Assembly (NCBI GenBank): GCA_040218795.1
Contig: JAVJQT010000009.1
Span: forward strand, 1-64,000
Reading direction: 5' to 3'
Length of the DNA: 64,000 nt
Origin: CCMP332 sp040218795
GTDB taxonomy: Bacteria > Bacteroidota > Bacteroidia > Cytophagales > CCMP332
The notes beneath the pieces were generated by a model. That model saw nothing but the letters and a program-made list of their open reading frames with translations. It was not told the DNA's origin and did not search any database. A program made the position numbers and the translations under genes. Position 1 is the stretch's first letter, and each line of letters starts with the position of its first letter. Shown in pieces: positions 33,826 to 42,855 of this stretch.

Positions 33826-35291
33826 ATAATGTCGGCGCCTATAGCAATGATCAATTGCTTGTAATGGCTAAAGAATACAAATGATATAATGAGTATTGCC
33901 GTAGAAATTAGAATCAGTATAAAATTAATTGGCAAAACTGCTTTAAAAGGCATTTGACTGCTCTTAAAAAACATGAAGTAAGGAATTTTCAAATAGTAAA
34001 AAAGGGAAATAACCACATTGATAATTGCCAGGATAAAGATGATTAATCTAAAATTCATTTCAACCGAACTGTACCATTCGAAAAGCCCGGAAAGAATAAT
34101 AAACTTTGCTGTAAATCCTCCGGTAGGTGGTAATCCGATTAAGGCTATCATCGCTATTAAAAATGCCAGGGCAAAGAATATATTTTTCACGCCCAAACCG
34201 GCAAAATCGGAGATTTTCAGATTTGAGGATTTAGAATCAATTTGATTTGCCGATATAAACACAATAATATTCATGAAAACATATAGACTCAGAAATATCT
34301 CCAGCTTTAAAATACCATCATAACCATTCACCAGGGCCAAAATCATAAACCCGGCCTGCGCGATACCGCTATAGGCAAAAAGACGTGCAAAACTATCTTG
34401 TCGGAGAGCGGAAAGGTTCCCCCAAATAATGCTTATAATACCAATAGAAGCAATCAAATTAGAGAATTGGGTAAAATCCACATCCCCGGGCCAGATAATT
34501 AAAAATTGGGAACAAAAAAATCCAAAAGCTGCGATTTTAGGTATAGAAGATACCATTAACATGAATGGCAAAGAACTGCCCTGATACACATCCGGAACCC
34601 AGAAATGAAATGGGAACAAAGAGAGTTTAAAGAATATTCCTGCAAAAGCCATTAGCAAGCCTATACTCATTAAATCGAGATTTTCAAAAGCCGCATGATA
34701 TGAAAATTCAAAGCCGGAGAAATAGAGGTTTTGAACGTCGGCAAGTATGAGTGATATACCGAATACCATTATTCCGGAAGACAAAGCCCCAAAAACAAGA
34801 TACTTGAAGGCAGCTTCTATGTTTTTCTTTTTAAAGCCTATTCCCAAAAGAATATAAGAACTGATGGAAAGCATTTCTATGGATAGAAATACCATCAACC
34901 AATTATTACTTATGCAGAGAAAATGGGCGGCAAAAAGTACTGAAAGCCATAAAAATGGTAGTTCCGTTGTATCATTCCTTTTATCTGTTTCTGTTGTTTT
35001 CCAAAAAATCAATACAGCCAGCATGGTAAAATCGGCCAGTAGTCTGAATAATACGCTGGGCTGATTGGGGAAAAGGGAATTGTAAAATACAGGGGAATGA
35101 CTGTGCTCCAAAAACAAAAGCGAGCAAGCACTTGATAATACAATGATTACAGCAAAGGCAGTTTTTAAAAAGGCCTTTTTATTATAAAATATCAGGTCTA
35201 AGGCAATCAAGGCTATAATCCCCAAAGCAATAATTAATTCGGGAATTATGTATTTAAATTCAGATAGGTATAACTGAATGTTTTCTGCCAT
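33822..35291 (-). CDS. nuoN: NADH-quinone oxidoreductase subunit N
   Basis: 489 residues with about 14 membrane helices. This is an antiporter-like (MrpD-type) proton-pumping subunit of complex I. Typical segments are 'FLSIEMLSISSYILLG' with the conserved Glu of helix 5, 'KYLVFGALSSGIMVFG' with the helix 7 Lys region, 'FKLSLFPFHFWVPDVYQG', 'AYSGIAQAGFM' and 'LPPTGGFTAKF'. It is the last gene of the nuo run and starts six bases after nuoM. Confidence 0.94.
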   Translation of the reverse strand: MAENIQLYLSEFKYIIPELIIALGIIALIALDLIFYNKKAFLKTAFAVIIVLSSACSLLFLEHSHSPVFYNSLFPNQPSVLFRLLADFTMLAVLIFWKTTETDKRNDTTELPFLWLSVLFAAHFLCISNNWLMVFLSIEMLSISSYILLGIGFKKKNIEAAFKYLVFGALSSGIMVFGISLILADVQNLYFSGFEFSYHAAFENLDLMSIGLLMAFAGIFFKLSLFPFHFWVPDVYQGSSLPFMLMVSSIPKIAAFGFFCSQFLIIWPGDVDFTQFSNLIASIGIISIIWGNLSALRQDSFARLFAYSGIAQAGFMILALVNGYDGILKLEIFLSLYVFMNIIVFISANQIDSKSSNLKISDFAGLGVKNIFFALAFLIAMIALIGLPPTGGFTAKFIILSGLFEWYSSVEMNFRLIIFILAIINVVISLFYYLKIPYFMFFKSSQMPFKAVLPINFILILISTAILIISFVFFSHYKQLIIAIGADII

Positions 35292-35296
35292 TAATT

Positions 35297-36931
35297 CTAT
35301 TTCAATTGTATTTGATTGATAAGGTTCTGAATTGATATTTCTGAAATATCAATTATCAATGAAGGAAAAATACCGATGAGCAATGCGAAAAACACCAATG
35401 CCATAAGCGAAAATTTCTCATAATTTTCAAGATCCTTTATTTTCTCTACCCAGGATGAGTTAATGAGTGAAAATTTACCAAAAAACATTCTTTGCATTGT
35501 CCAGAGAAAATAAGCCGCCGAGATAAAGATCCCAAGCAAACCAAGAATCGGAAGCCAAATGGAAATGCCATTTTGCATTGAGGCTCCAAAGGCCCCAATT
35601 AAGATCAATACTTCAGCAATGAAACCCGAAAAACCGGGTAAGCCCATGCCGGCTAAAAAGGCCAGTAAGGTGAAACTCGCATAAATTGGCATTTTAGCAT
35701 TTAAACCGCTGTAATGACTAATATCCCTGCTTCCCGTTCTTCTGTAAATCACCCCGGCTAAAATAAAGAGCATGGCAGAGATCAATCCATGTGACACCAA
35801 TTGATAATTGGCACCGATTAATCCTTCAATATTGAAAGCGGCCAGTCCCAATAAAACAAAACCAATGTGTGAGACCGATGAGTAAGCAATCATTTTTTTC
35901 AGGTCTTTCATAGCCAGGGCATTCATCCCTCCATATACAATGGAAATCACCCCGATAATCCCCAGAACAGTTAGACTATTCATGAAAATATCCGGGAATA
36001 CAGGTAGGGCAATTCTGATAATTCCATAAGCGCCGATTTTCAACAACAAAGCAGCAAGAATAATTGAAACCGGAGTGGGTGCTTCTACATGGGCATCCGG
36101 GAGCCAGGTGTGCAGAGGTACGGCCGGAAGTTTAATCATGAATCCAAGAATTAAAGCCCAAAATGCCCAATATCGAATAGATTCAGACCAAAAACCGTAA
36201 GCAGATTTTGCATCAAGTGGACTGTTTTTTAGAATGCTATTCTGATCGGAATATTCAAAAAGATTAAAACCGTGAATAAGTCCCTCTTCCAAAAATGAAG
36301 CTGACTCTAACGCTGTTTTCCCCATATCGAAAGTCGAAATATTCAATATGATCATCGCAGCCAATATGAACAGTGAGCCAAAAAGCGTATAAATGAAAAA
36401 TTTGATCGATGCGTATTCCCTTCTTGGACCACCCCAAATTCCAATCAAAAAAAACATCGGCAAGAGCATGAATTCGAAAAACAAATAAAAAAGGAAGAAA
36501 TCCAGTGCGAGAAAACTGCCGATAATCGCAGCACTTATCAACTGGTATAAAGCCATATATCCTTTGACCTGATTCTTTATTTCAAAAGAAAAAATGGCAC
36601 CAATGACCAAAATAACTCCACTCAGGATTATCAGTGGAAAGTTTATACCATCAAGCCCGAGAAAATAATCAATGGAGACCTCACCAAATGAACCGACAGA
36701 AAACCGAAACCATTCCCACTTTTCAATTAAAAGTACATCGCCGTATTTACTTAGTTCCTGAAGATTTTGATACTCACTTATACCAATAAATGCTATTAGA
36801 ATGAAAAGTAAGAGTGAAAACCCGAGATTAAGCCATTGAATTGCCCTTTCCTGTTTCAAAGGTAAAATCAGAAATAATAGACTTCCGATCAGTGGGATTA
36901 AAACTAAAGAACTTAAAAGGTGATTAGCCAC
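35297..36931 (-). CDS. nuoM: NADH-quinone oxidoreductase subunit M
   Basis: 544 residues, GTG start at 36931. Antiporter-like membrane subunit with about 14 helices; recognisable blocks are 'LFYLFFEFMLLPMFFLIGIWGG', 'IKLPAVPLHTWLPDAHVEAPTPVS', 'MKDLKKMIAYSSVSHIGF' and 'GLPGFSGFIAE'. It forms part of the proton-translocating membrane arm. It follows the phosphatase-like gene by 29 bases, the largest gap in the operon, instead of following nuoL directly as in most genomes. Confidence 0.95.
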   Translation of the reverse strand: MANHLLSSLVLIPLIGSLLFLILPLKQERAIQWLNLGFSLLLFILIAFIGISEYQNLQELSKYGDVLLIEKWEWFRFSVGSFGEVSIDYFLGLDGINFPLIILSGVILVIGAIFSFEIKNQVKGYMALYQLISAAIIGSFLALDFFLFYLFFEFMLLPMFFLIGIWGGPRREYASIKFFIYTLFGSLFILAAMIILNISTFDMGKTALESASFLEEGLIHGFNLFEYSDQNSILKNSPLDAKSAYGFWSESIRYWAFWALILGFMIKLPAVPLHTWLPDAHVEAPTPVSIILAALLLKIGAYGIIRIALPVFPDIFMNSLTVLGIIGVISIVYGGMNALAMKDLKKMIAYSSVSHIGFVLLGLAAFNIEGLIGANYQLVSHGLISAMLFILAGVIYRRTGSRDISHYSGLNAKMPIYASFTLLAFLAGMGLPGFSGFIAEVLILIGAFGASMQNGISIWLPILGLLGIFISAAYFLWTMQRMFFGKFSLINSSWVEKIKDLENYEKFSLMALVFFALLIGIFPSLIIDISEISIQNLINQIQLK

Positions 36932-36960
36932 GAATATCTTTATTAAGCCTCAAAATAAAC

Positions 36961-37689
36961 TTAAAATTCATCAAAAATAGAATTTGGATTCTGATCCTTA
37001 TTTTTTTGAGAAATCAATTCAAAACTTTTAGCCTCCAATGCCAGTAATCTACCCGTTCCCGGCCTTTCTCCAATATAGACGCAACCGTTGTCGAGGGGTA
37101 TCCTTTGGGCTTTCTTTTCTACTGCTTCAAAGATCTTTACAAAAGGATGTGCAATGTGTCCGTGGATCACTCGCTTGCCCTCCAAATAGCGATCATCCAA
37201 TTCCCATTCCCTAATGCATGTCATATCAATATATTCTTCAAATGGCGAATTGGATTGAAAATTAAATCCGGCATGCACAAGGTAATTATCAGATAAAAGA
37301 ATGTAATAATAGGAGCGCATTAAAAAATCAATGTATTCTTCATTTTTAATTTTTTCGGATTTAAGATTTTGTTGATTCATGATCTTTTTGTCATCGGCTT
37401 TTATCTTTCCTTGCAATAAATCCAGCCATATCAAATCGTGATTGCCCATTACCTTGAAAATGATAAAGCCTTGCTTTTCCAAATCAATAAGGTAATCCAA
37501 AGTTTCAGAGCTTCGCGGGCCTTTATTTACCAGATCTCCCAAAAGAAAAAGGCGATCCTTTTTTGAGAGTTCGATTTTTTTTAAAAGCCTACTGAGGGTA
37601 TTAAGGCATGCATGGATATCTGTAATTATCCAGTCTTTCCCATGTTCATTATATTCCAGTGCAATTGATTTAGGAAATTGCTTTGACAT
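36961..37689 (-). CDS. PPP-family metallophosphatase-like protein inserted between nuoL and nuoM
   Basis: 242 residues, soluble. Motifs of the PPP/ApaH/PrpE phosphoesterases appear in order: 'TDIHAC' at 23-28 (usual GDIHGC, so both glycines are replaced), 'GDLVNKGP' at 51-58, 'GNHD' at 82-85, 'VHAGFN' near 157 and 'IHGHIAH' near 191. All metal-binding Asp, His and Asn positions are present. Possible substrates are phosphoproteins or diadenosine tetraphosphate. It starts one base before the nuoL stop region (gap of one base) and is clearly inside the nuo transcript. A regulatory or repair role for complex I is inference; it may only be carried along. Confidence 0.82.
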   Translation of the reverse strand: MSKQFPKSIALEYNEHGKDWIITDIHACLNTLSRLLKKIELSKKDRLFLLGDLVNKGPRSSETLDYLIDLEKQGFIIFKVMGNHDLIWLDLLQGKIKADDKKIMNQQNLKSEKIKNEEYIDFLMRSYYYILLSDNYLVHAGFNFQSNSPFEEYIDMTCIREWELDDRYLEGKRVIHGHIAHPFVKIFEAVEKKAQRIPLDNGCVYIGERPGTGRLLALEAKSFELISQKNKDQNPNSIFDEF

Positions 37690-37690
37690 A

Positions 37691-39616
37691 TTAGAAAATG
37701 AGAAGAAAAGCTATTATGATAAAAAGTATTAGCCAGAACAAATAATTTCTGAGTTTGCCTCCCTGAAATTGCCTGGTTATTTCACCAATAAATGTTGCAG
37801 TACCTGCCATAGCTTTTACCAGACCATTCACAATATTGGTATCAAAAAGACGGAAAATCATTGCCATCATTACAAATGAATAGGTCAGAAAGCCAATGAT
37901 TCTTTCTATGATACTATTTTCAACAAATAAAACGATGCCCGTTCCCGAGCTTTTTAAGCCTCTAAAGGAATAGCTGAGTAATTTGTCGAGATAAAATCCA
38001 TTTTGAATCGCTTCATCTAAAGGTTTAGTAAAATCAAAATCCTTATGATTTCGAATTATAAATACATAGGATAACAAAAATCCTCCCAATGTTAAAAATA
38101 CCGATAGAACCAGCAAGAGACTTGAGCCTTCAATAATCATTGCATCTGGTTCCAGCCCTTTGTAAAGCCATGAATTGGAATAATCAATAGGGTTTATAGA
38201 ATAAACAATTGATAATGAGAGTATGACAAGTATGATTATTGGGAGATAGGTGCTTAGGTTTGAACGCAGGTCTGAATTAAAAGTAATTTTTAGATATTCT
38301 TTCTCAGTCGGTTTTAAGAGATGAAACACCATTCTTCCTGTGTAAAGCGCTGTAATCAAAGTAGCAATAAGCGCGAAGCTGAAAATTAAATTATTCCCTT
38401 CCAATCCTGCAATGATTGCCTCTTTAGAAAGAAAACCGGAAAATAATGGCAGTGCGGACAAAGCCATTGCACCCATTATCACCAATAAGCTTAAGAAGGG
38501 AGATGTGTTCCAAAAGTTATGCATAAAGCGAATATCACCGGGCGATTCATTGGAATCCTGAGACTTCAATTTTATGGCTTGCTGATTTATTATAAGTCCC
38601 GCTGAAAGGAAAAGGGAAGATTTGAAAAATGCATGGGTAACAAGGTGAAAAAATGCTGCCTGAATATTACCACTCGCAATTCCCAGAAACATAAATCCGA
38701 GTTGAGAAACAGTAGAAAATGCCAATATTTTTTTAATATCATTTTGCTTAAATGCAGTAATACCTGCCCAAATCACAGTTAGAATTGCGATATACATACA
38801 GATTTCTAAAACATGCGCATCTAAAAACGGAAAACAACGGATCAGTAAGTAAATACCTGCTGTGACCATTGTTGCAGAATGAATTAATGCTGAGGCCGGC
38901 GTGGGACCCTCCATAGCATCGGCCAGCCAATTTGAAAAAGGCAGTTGAGCTGATTTGGCAAATGCCGCTATTATAATTCCTATGCTGAAAAGGATATTTA
39001 AACTATTAACCGCATCGGTGGAATTCTGTAGGATAAAAGGAATATTGAAACTCTCAAAGTGAAAATAGAAAATGCCCAGCGCCATTAAGAAACCCAAATC
39101 ACCCAATTTATTATACATAAAAGCCTTTCTGGCTGCTTCTGCTGCCTGTGTTTTGCTATACCAAAATCCAATCATTAGATACGAAGCCAGGCCTACCCAT
39201 TCCCAGAAAAAGAAAATCCCAAGAAGATTTGAAGACAACACGATGCCGTACATGGCAAAAGTGAAAAATCCTATAAGTACTAAAAACCAGGATTTTCTAC
39301 TATCATTCTTGAGATAGCCCGAGGAATACAGCCGCACCATTAAAGAGACGGTAGAAACCACCAACAAAAACACCAAACTGTAATTGTTGATCCAAATTCC
39401 GAATTCAAGTATATTTTTATTGGCAATACTCAAAAGTTGCCAATTGAAAAGGCCTTCACTACCCCAATTTTGGATAAGAATAACTGCAGCAAGGCCCAAT
39501 TCTACAATTCCTGAAATTGATACTAAAATTGTTGACAGCCTTCCTTTATCGACCAAATAGAGGAGAAAAGGAATGAGTGGTGATAATAAAAGTACGAGTA
39601 TAAGACTTGTATCCAT
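37691..39616 (-). CDS. nuoL: NADH-quinone oxidoreductase subunit L
   Basis: 641 residues with about 16 helices, including the long lateral helix expected near the C-terminus that clamps the membrane arm. Blocks: 'FFFWEWVGLASYLMIGFWY', 'FMYNKLGDLGFLMALG', 'AQLPFSNWLADAMEGPTPASALIHSATMVTAGIYL', quoted here only in part as 'AMEGPTPASALIHSATMV', and 'FSTVSQLGFMFLG'. This is the distal proton-pumping subunit of complex I. It begins three bases after the nuoK stop. Confidence 0.95.
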   Translation of the reverse strand: MDTSLILVLLLSPLIPFLLYLVDKGRLSTILVSISGIVELGLAAVILIQNWGSEGLFNWQLLSIANKNILEFGIWINNYSLVFLLVVSTVSLMVRLYSSGYLKNDSRKSWFLVLIGFFTFAMYGIVLSSNLLGIFFFWEWVGLASYLMIGFWYSKTQAAEAARKAFMYNKLGDLGFLMALGIFYFHFESFNIPFILQNSTDAVNSLNILFSIGIIIAAFAKSAQLPFSNWLADAMEGPTPASALIHSATMVTAGIYLLIRCFPFLDAHVLEICMYIAILTVIWAGITAFKQNDIKKILAFSTVSQLGFMFLGIASGNIQAAFFHLVTHAFFKSSLFLSAGLIINQQAIKLKSQDSNESPGDIRFMHNFWNTSPFLSLLVIMGAMALSALPLFSGFLSKEAIIAGLEGNNLIFSFALIATLITALYTGRMVFHLLKPTEKEYLKITFNSDLRSNLSTYLPIIILVILSLSIVYSINPIDYSNSWLYKGLEPDAMIIEGSSLLLVLSVFLTLGGFLLSYVFIIRNHKDFDFTKPLDEAIQNGFYLDKLLSYSFRGLKSSGTGIVLFVENSIIERIIGFLTYSFVMMAMIFRLFDTNIVNGLVKAMAGTATFIGEITRQFQGGKLRNYLFWLILFIIIAFLLIF

Positions 39617-39619
39617 TAT

Positions 39620-39925
39620 TTAGCTTTCTCCTAAATCCTGAAAAACATCTGGATCGTTTTCTCTAAAATGAAAATACAACTTATAAATCAAGGCCAGGGC
39701 GATGGCCAGTTCGCAAGCCGCAACAACCATCACAAATAATGAAAACATTTGTCCTTGTATGGCTAAATCAGTATTGGCTGAAACACCAATTAAATTGACA
39801 TTTGCTCCGTTAAAAATTAATTCCAAACCCATCAGTATAAGAATTACATTTTTCCTCGTGAGAACAATGAACAAGCCAATGGAAAATAGAAAGCATCCAA
39901 TAATTAAATATTCAAAGGCGCTCAT
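39620..39925 (-). CDS. nuoK: NADH-quinone oxidoreductase subunit K
   Basis: 101 residues and three membrane helices, the family size. The two conserved membrane Glu residues lie in 'LMGLELIFNGANVNLI' and 'VVAACELAIALAL'. It forms part of the central proton path of the membrane arm. It starts directly at the end of the secreted protein gene 39926-40561, with no spare base, where most genomes have nuoJ next to it. Confidence 0.95.
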   Translation of the reverse strand: MSAFEYLIIGCFLFSIGLFIVLTRKNVILILMGLELIFNGANVNLIGVSANTDLAIQGQMFSLFVMVVAACELAIALALIYKLYFHFRENDPDVFQDLGES

Positions 39926-40561
39926 TTATTCGATGTTATGTTCGACAAGATAATTATAATCAAGCAGCATTTGTTCTAAATTTTCAAAGGTATAATAGCC
40001 AGAATTAAGACGATCTCTTACACGTTTTTTATCGCCAAGTGCACGAATGGAAACTTCGTAGAAGTTTTTGTCATTGATCAATACCGCCGGAAGATTTGGA
40101 TTAAAATGTAGAAATAATTGAGATTCTGGAACTTTGTTGAGGAATCCTTTTGCATCCGAATTTATATCAGGATCCATCAGTTTTATTCTCTTTACATTTC
40201 TTTCAAATAAAGAAACAGGGCCATCAATTTTTACTTTTAAAAAGACTTTAGATGTTTGAGCCAGAGCTATCAGGGCCTCGGTATCCTCCGGTGTTTTGAG
40301 ATTTATTGAGACTCTTTTGTACACTGTATCGTTTAAATGATACTCTGACACCGTCTTTGTGCTTAATCGGCGTACTTTATATTGGTTTTTCACAATTGAG
40401 GCGATTGTAATTCTGGATTCGCCAATTTCTTCTATGAATCCCCTTATCGTATCTCCAAAATCATTCACTGCGTAGTTCTCGGATCCTTCAAGGCCGCTTT
40501 GACCAAAAACCGGAATTGTTGATATGAAAAGGAAAAACAGAAAAAAGAATTTTTGCATCAT
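39926..40561 (-). CDS. Secreted protein of unknown function inside the nuo operon (between nuoJ and nuoK)
   Basis: 211 residues. Signal peptide to about residue 21 ('LFLFISTIPVFGQ' style), predicted periplasmic after cleavage. The mature part begins with a 'YAVNDFGDTIRGFIEEIGESRITI' style beta segment (strand-loop-strand, reminiscent of the short beta-barrel openings of Bacteroidota periplasmic proteins) and ends with alternating helices; no Cys. Its ATG overlaps the nuoJ TGA as ATGA, and its stop directly abuts nuoK, so it is fully built into the operon by translational coupling. I do not recognise the family. A role in assembly or stability of complex I on the periplasmic side is inference from position only. 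Confidence 0.8.
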   Translation of the reverse strand: MMQKFFFLFFLFISTIPVFGQSGLEGSENYAVNDFGDTIRGFIEEIGESRITIASIVKNQYKVRRLSTKTVSEYHLNDTVYKRVSINLKTPEDTEALIALAQTSKVFLKVKIDGPVSLFERNVKRIKLMDPDINSDAKGFLNKVPESQLFLHFNPNLPAVLINDKNFYEVSIRALGDKKRVRDRLNSGYYTFENLEQMLLDYNYLVEHNIE

Positions 40562-41046
40562 TTAGTATTTCTACCCCCAATAATAACGGCGCCAATAAGT
40601 GTAATGAGTAAAAATAATGCCATAAATTCAAGAGCCACAATATGATTGGTCATTAATGATATGCCAATCTGTTCTGAATTGGATAAATTCGATGTCATTT
40701 TAGTTATCTGCGGCTCCTCTAAATTTCTGAATTTTGATATGCCTTGATAAAAGAAATAAGCTAATACGGATATTAATATCAGTGCCGGAATTTCCGCGAT
40801 AATACTATAATCCTGAACCTTTTTTTGCTGAGTAACAATGATTCCAAACAGTATCAGAATTAATATGCCTCCCACATAGATTATCAACTGCGCTACTCCG
40901 AGAAATTCTGCACCCGCAAGAATAAAAATAGCGGCTACCACCAAAAGGATTACCAATAAAAAGAGGGCACTATGCAATAATTGCTTGCTTAAAATTAAGC
41001 CCAAAGCTGCCAGGCCTATTAATGCTATAATTATATAAAATGTCAT
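40558..41046 (-). CDS. nuoJ: NADH-quinone oxidoreductase subunit J
   Basis: 162 residues with five predicted helices, a normal NuoJ length. The key segment 'AEFLGVAQLIIYVGGILILILFGI' (helix 3 with its pi-bulge Tyr/Gly region) is recognisable. It links the quinone site to the proton channels. The ATG overlaps the nuoI TGA (ATGA), and its own TGA overlaps the next ATG, so it is translationally coupled on both sides. Confidence 0.94.
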   Translation of the reverse strand: MTFYIIIALIGLAALGLILSKQLLHSALFLLVILLVVAAIFILAGAEFLGVAQLIIYVGGILILILFGIIVTQQKKVQDYSIIAEIPALILISVLAYFFYQGISKFRNLEEPQITKMTSNLSNSEQIGISLMTNHIVALEFMALFLLITLIGAVIIGGRNTK

Positions 41047-41738
41047 TTAGTATTATCCTTGTCCGAATCTTTTCGCGGTGGTTTTTTAATTAGTGGTTTA
41101 ACAAATTTTGGACGAAACACAGGTTTTTGCAACACTTTGGCCGAGCCCGAATCTACATTTTCTTTTTCCCCTGATTTTTTTGTGGCTATTTTTTGAGCCT
41201 CCGCCAATTCTGCAATTTTTTTCTTTTCGATTATTTCCTCCTCGCTCATATTTCCAAAACCAAAATTGTGTTTACTGATATCAAATACGGAAAAGTCATA
41301 GTCCTCCGTCATGGTTAGGCATTCTGTTGGACAGACGGTCGTACAAAGTCCGCAAAAACAACATTTTGCCATATCAATATCAAATTTCGCGGCATAGAGG
41401 CGTTTTGGTGTATCATCTGAGGTTGTGCCAATGACTTCGGGTGACTTGATCGCCTCAATATCAATACAATTGACAGGGCATATTTTTGCACATTTATCAC
41501 ATACAATGCAATCGTCAATTTCATTGTGCAATTTATACCTGCCAACTTCAGGGACTTCGAGTTTTTCATTGGGATAATCCAATGTTACACGGCCGGTATC
41601 CTGAAGAAAATAGTCTTTCTGATCGACATAGGATTCATTTCTGCGTTTTCCGGCCTGAAACAAATGCTTACCTGTGAGTTTTATTCCGACAAAAAGCGTT
41701 TGTATGGTATTGACAATATTTTTAAAATAATCTATCAA
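41043..41738 (-). CDS. nuoI: NADH-quinone oxidoreductase subunit I with long charged tail
   Basis: 231 residues from TTG at 41738, which overlaps the nuoH TGA as TTGA; an ATG 22 codons upstream lies inside nuoH and gives a non-family N-terminus. Two 4Fe-4S motifs: C77, C80, C83, C87 ('CIVCDKCAKICP') and C126, C129, C132, C136 ('CFCGLCTTVCP'). These form clusters N6a and N6b, which pass electrons to the quinone site. The last 65 or so residues are a Lys/Glu/Pro-rich tail ('KPLIKKPPRKDSDKD') not found in E. coli NuoI, which is about 180 residues long. Confidence 0.92.
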   Translation of the reverse strand: MIDYFKNIVNTIQTLFVGIKLTGKHLFQAGKRRNESYVDQKDYFLQDTGRVTLDYPNEKLEVPEVGRYKLHNEIDDCIVCDKCAKICPVNCIDIEAIKSPEVIGTTSDDTPKRLYAAKFDIDMAKCCFCGLCTTVCPTECLTMTEDYDFSVFDISKHNFGFGNMSEEEIIEKKKIAELAEAQKIATKKSGEKENVDSGSAKVLQKPVFRPKFVKPLIKKPPRKDSDKDNTK

Positions 41739-42814
41739 ATGGCAATTTTCCAGAGTCCGACAATAAAAACAATAAGCAATGCTGCCGGTGTCAGGTATTT
41801 CCAACTCAGGCTCATCATTTGATCAATTCTCAAACGCGGATAAGTCCAGCGTATGATCATTTGAAGCAAAATCAAAAGCATTGTCTTTGAAAACAACCAA
41901 AAAACACCCAATAAATTGCCCCCGAGACTTCCGGCACTTCCATTGCTCCATTCCGCTAATTTTAAAGTACCCACATTCGGTAAAGGAGAATGCCAGGCAC
42001 CCAAAAATAATATCACTGCCAGAATACTCACCAGTAACATCATACCGTATTCGGATAAAAATAGCAATGCAAATCTGAATCCTCCGTATTCCGTATGAAA
42101 GCCGCCGATCAGTTCAGATTCTCCTTCGGGAAGGTCAAAAGGAGCCCTGTTACATTCTGCCAATGATGCTATAAAAAAGATTACAAAGGCGAATAGTAGA
42201 ATGGGCATCCGAAAAATATTCCAGGCCAAAAATCCACCAACGGCGTTAATATTCACATCAATTGCTGAAATCCCAAATAAAGGATTTGAATATTCGGGAT
42301 TATTCCCCTGTTGAGCAGCTATTTCGGCAAGATCAAATGTACCACTGATCATAATTACAGTCAAAATCGAAATTCCCAATGGGATTTCGTAGGATATAAT
42401 TTGCGCTACCGTCCGCATTGCGCCGAGCATGCTGTATTTGTTATTTGAACCCCATCCCGCCATTATTAAACCAATTATATCCAGTGAAACGATGCCCATC
42501 AGAAACAGAACTCCGGTGGAGATGGGTGCTGCCAAAAGTGTAGGGCTTAATGGCAATGTGGCATAACCTGTCAAAATAGCAGCAAAAACGAAAAGCGGTG
42601 CGATAAGAAATAATATTCTGTCGGCCGATGCCGTAACGATATTTTCTTTTTGAAGAAGTTTCAGGATATCTGCCAGGGTCTGTAAAAGTCCAAAAGGCCC
42701 GGTTTTATTTGGGCCCATCCTATCCTGAATAAAGGCTGATATTTTTCGCTCCAGATAAACAGCTGCCAGTGCAAAAAGTGGTATTAGCAAAAGGATTATG
42801 ATTAAGGCAATCAT
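41735..42814 (-). CDS. nuoH: NADH-quinone oxidoreductase subunit H
   Basis: 359 residues and eight or more helices. Typical blocks: 'ERKISAFIQDRMGPNKTGPFG' (the quinone-channel entrance; quoted up to 20 residues as 'RKISAFIQDRMGPNK'), 'GWGSNNKYSMLGAMRTVAQ' and 'AECNRAPFDLPEGESELIGG'. It anchors the peripheral arm and lines the quinone tunnel. Here it is the first nuo gene of the run; nuoA to nuoG are not upstream, where the biotin ligase gene sits 41 bases away on the same strand. Confidence 0.95.
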   Translation of the reverse strand: MIALIIILLLIPLFALAAVYLERKISAFIQDRMGPNKTGPFGLLQTLADILKLLQKENIVTASADRILFLIAPLFVFAAILTGYATLPLSPTLLAAPISTGVLFLMGIVSLDIIGLIMAGWGSNNKYSMLGAMRTVAQIISYEIPLGISILTVIMISGTFDLAEIAAQQGNNPEYSNPLFGISAIDVNINAVGGFLAWNIFRMPILLFAFVIFFIASLAECNRAPFDLPEGESELIGGFHTEYGGFRFALLFLSEYGMMLLVSILAVILFLGAWHSPLPNVGTLKLAEWSNGSAGSLGGNLLGVFWLFSKTMLLILLQMIIRWTYPRLRIDQMMSLSWKYLTPAALLIVFIVGLWKIAI

Positions 42815-42855
42815 CGGACAAAGGTAAAGAGACTGTGATTAAAATTTTTTCTCAG

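Noticed and set aside
41739..41804. ATG start for nuoI at 41804
   Set aside because: It lies inside nuoH and gives a non-family leader; TTG at 41738 overlaps the nuoH stop.
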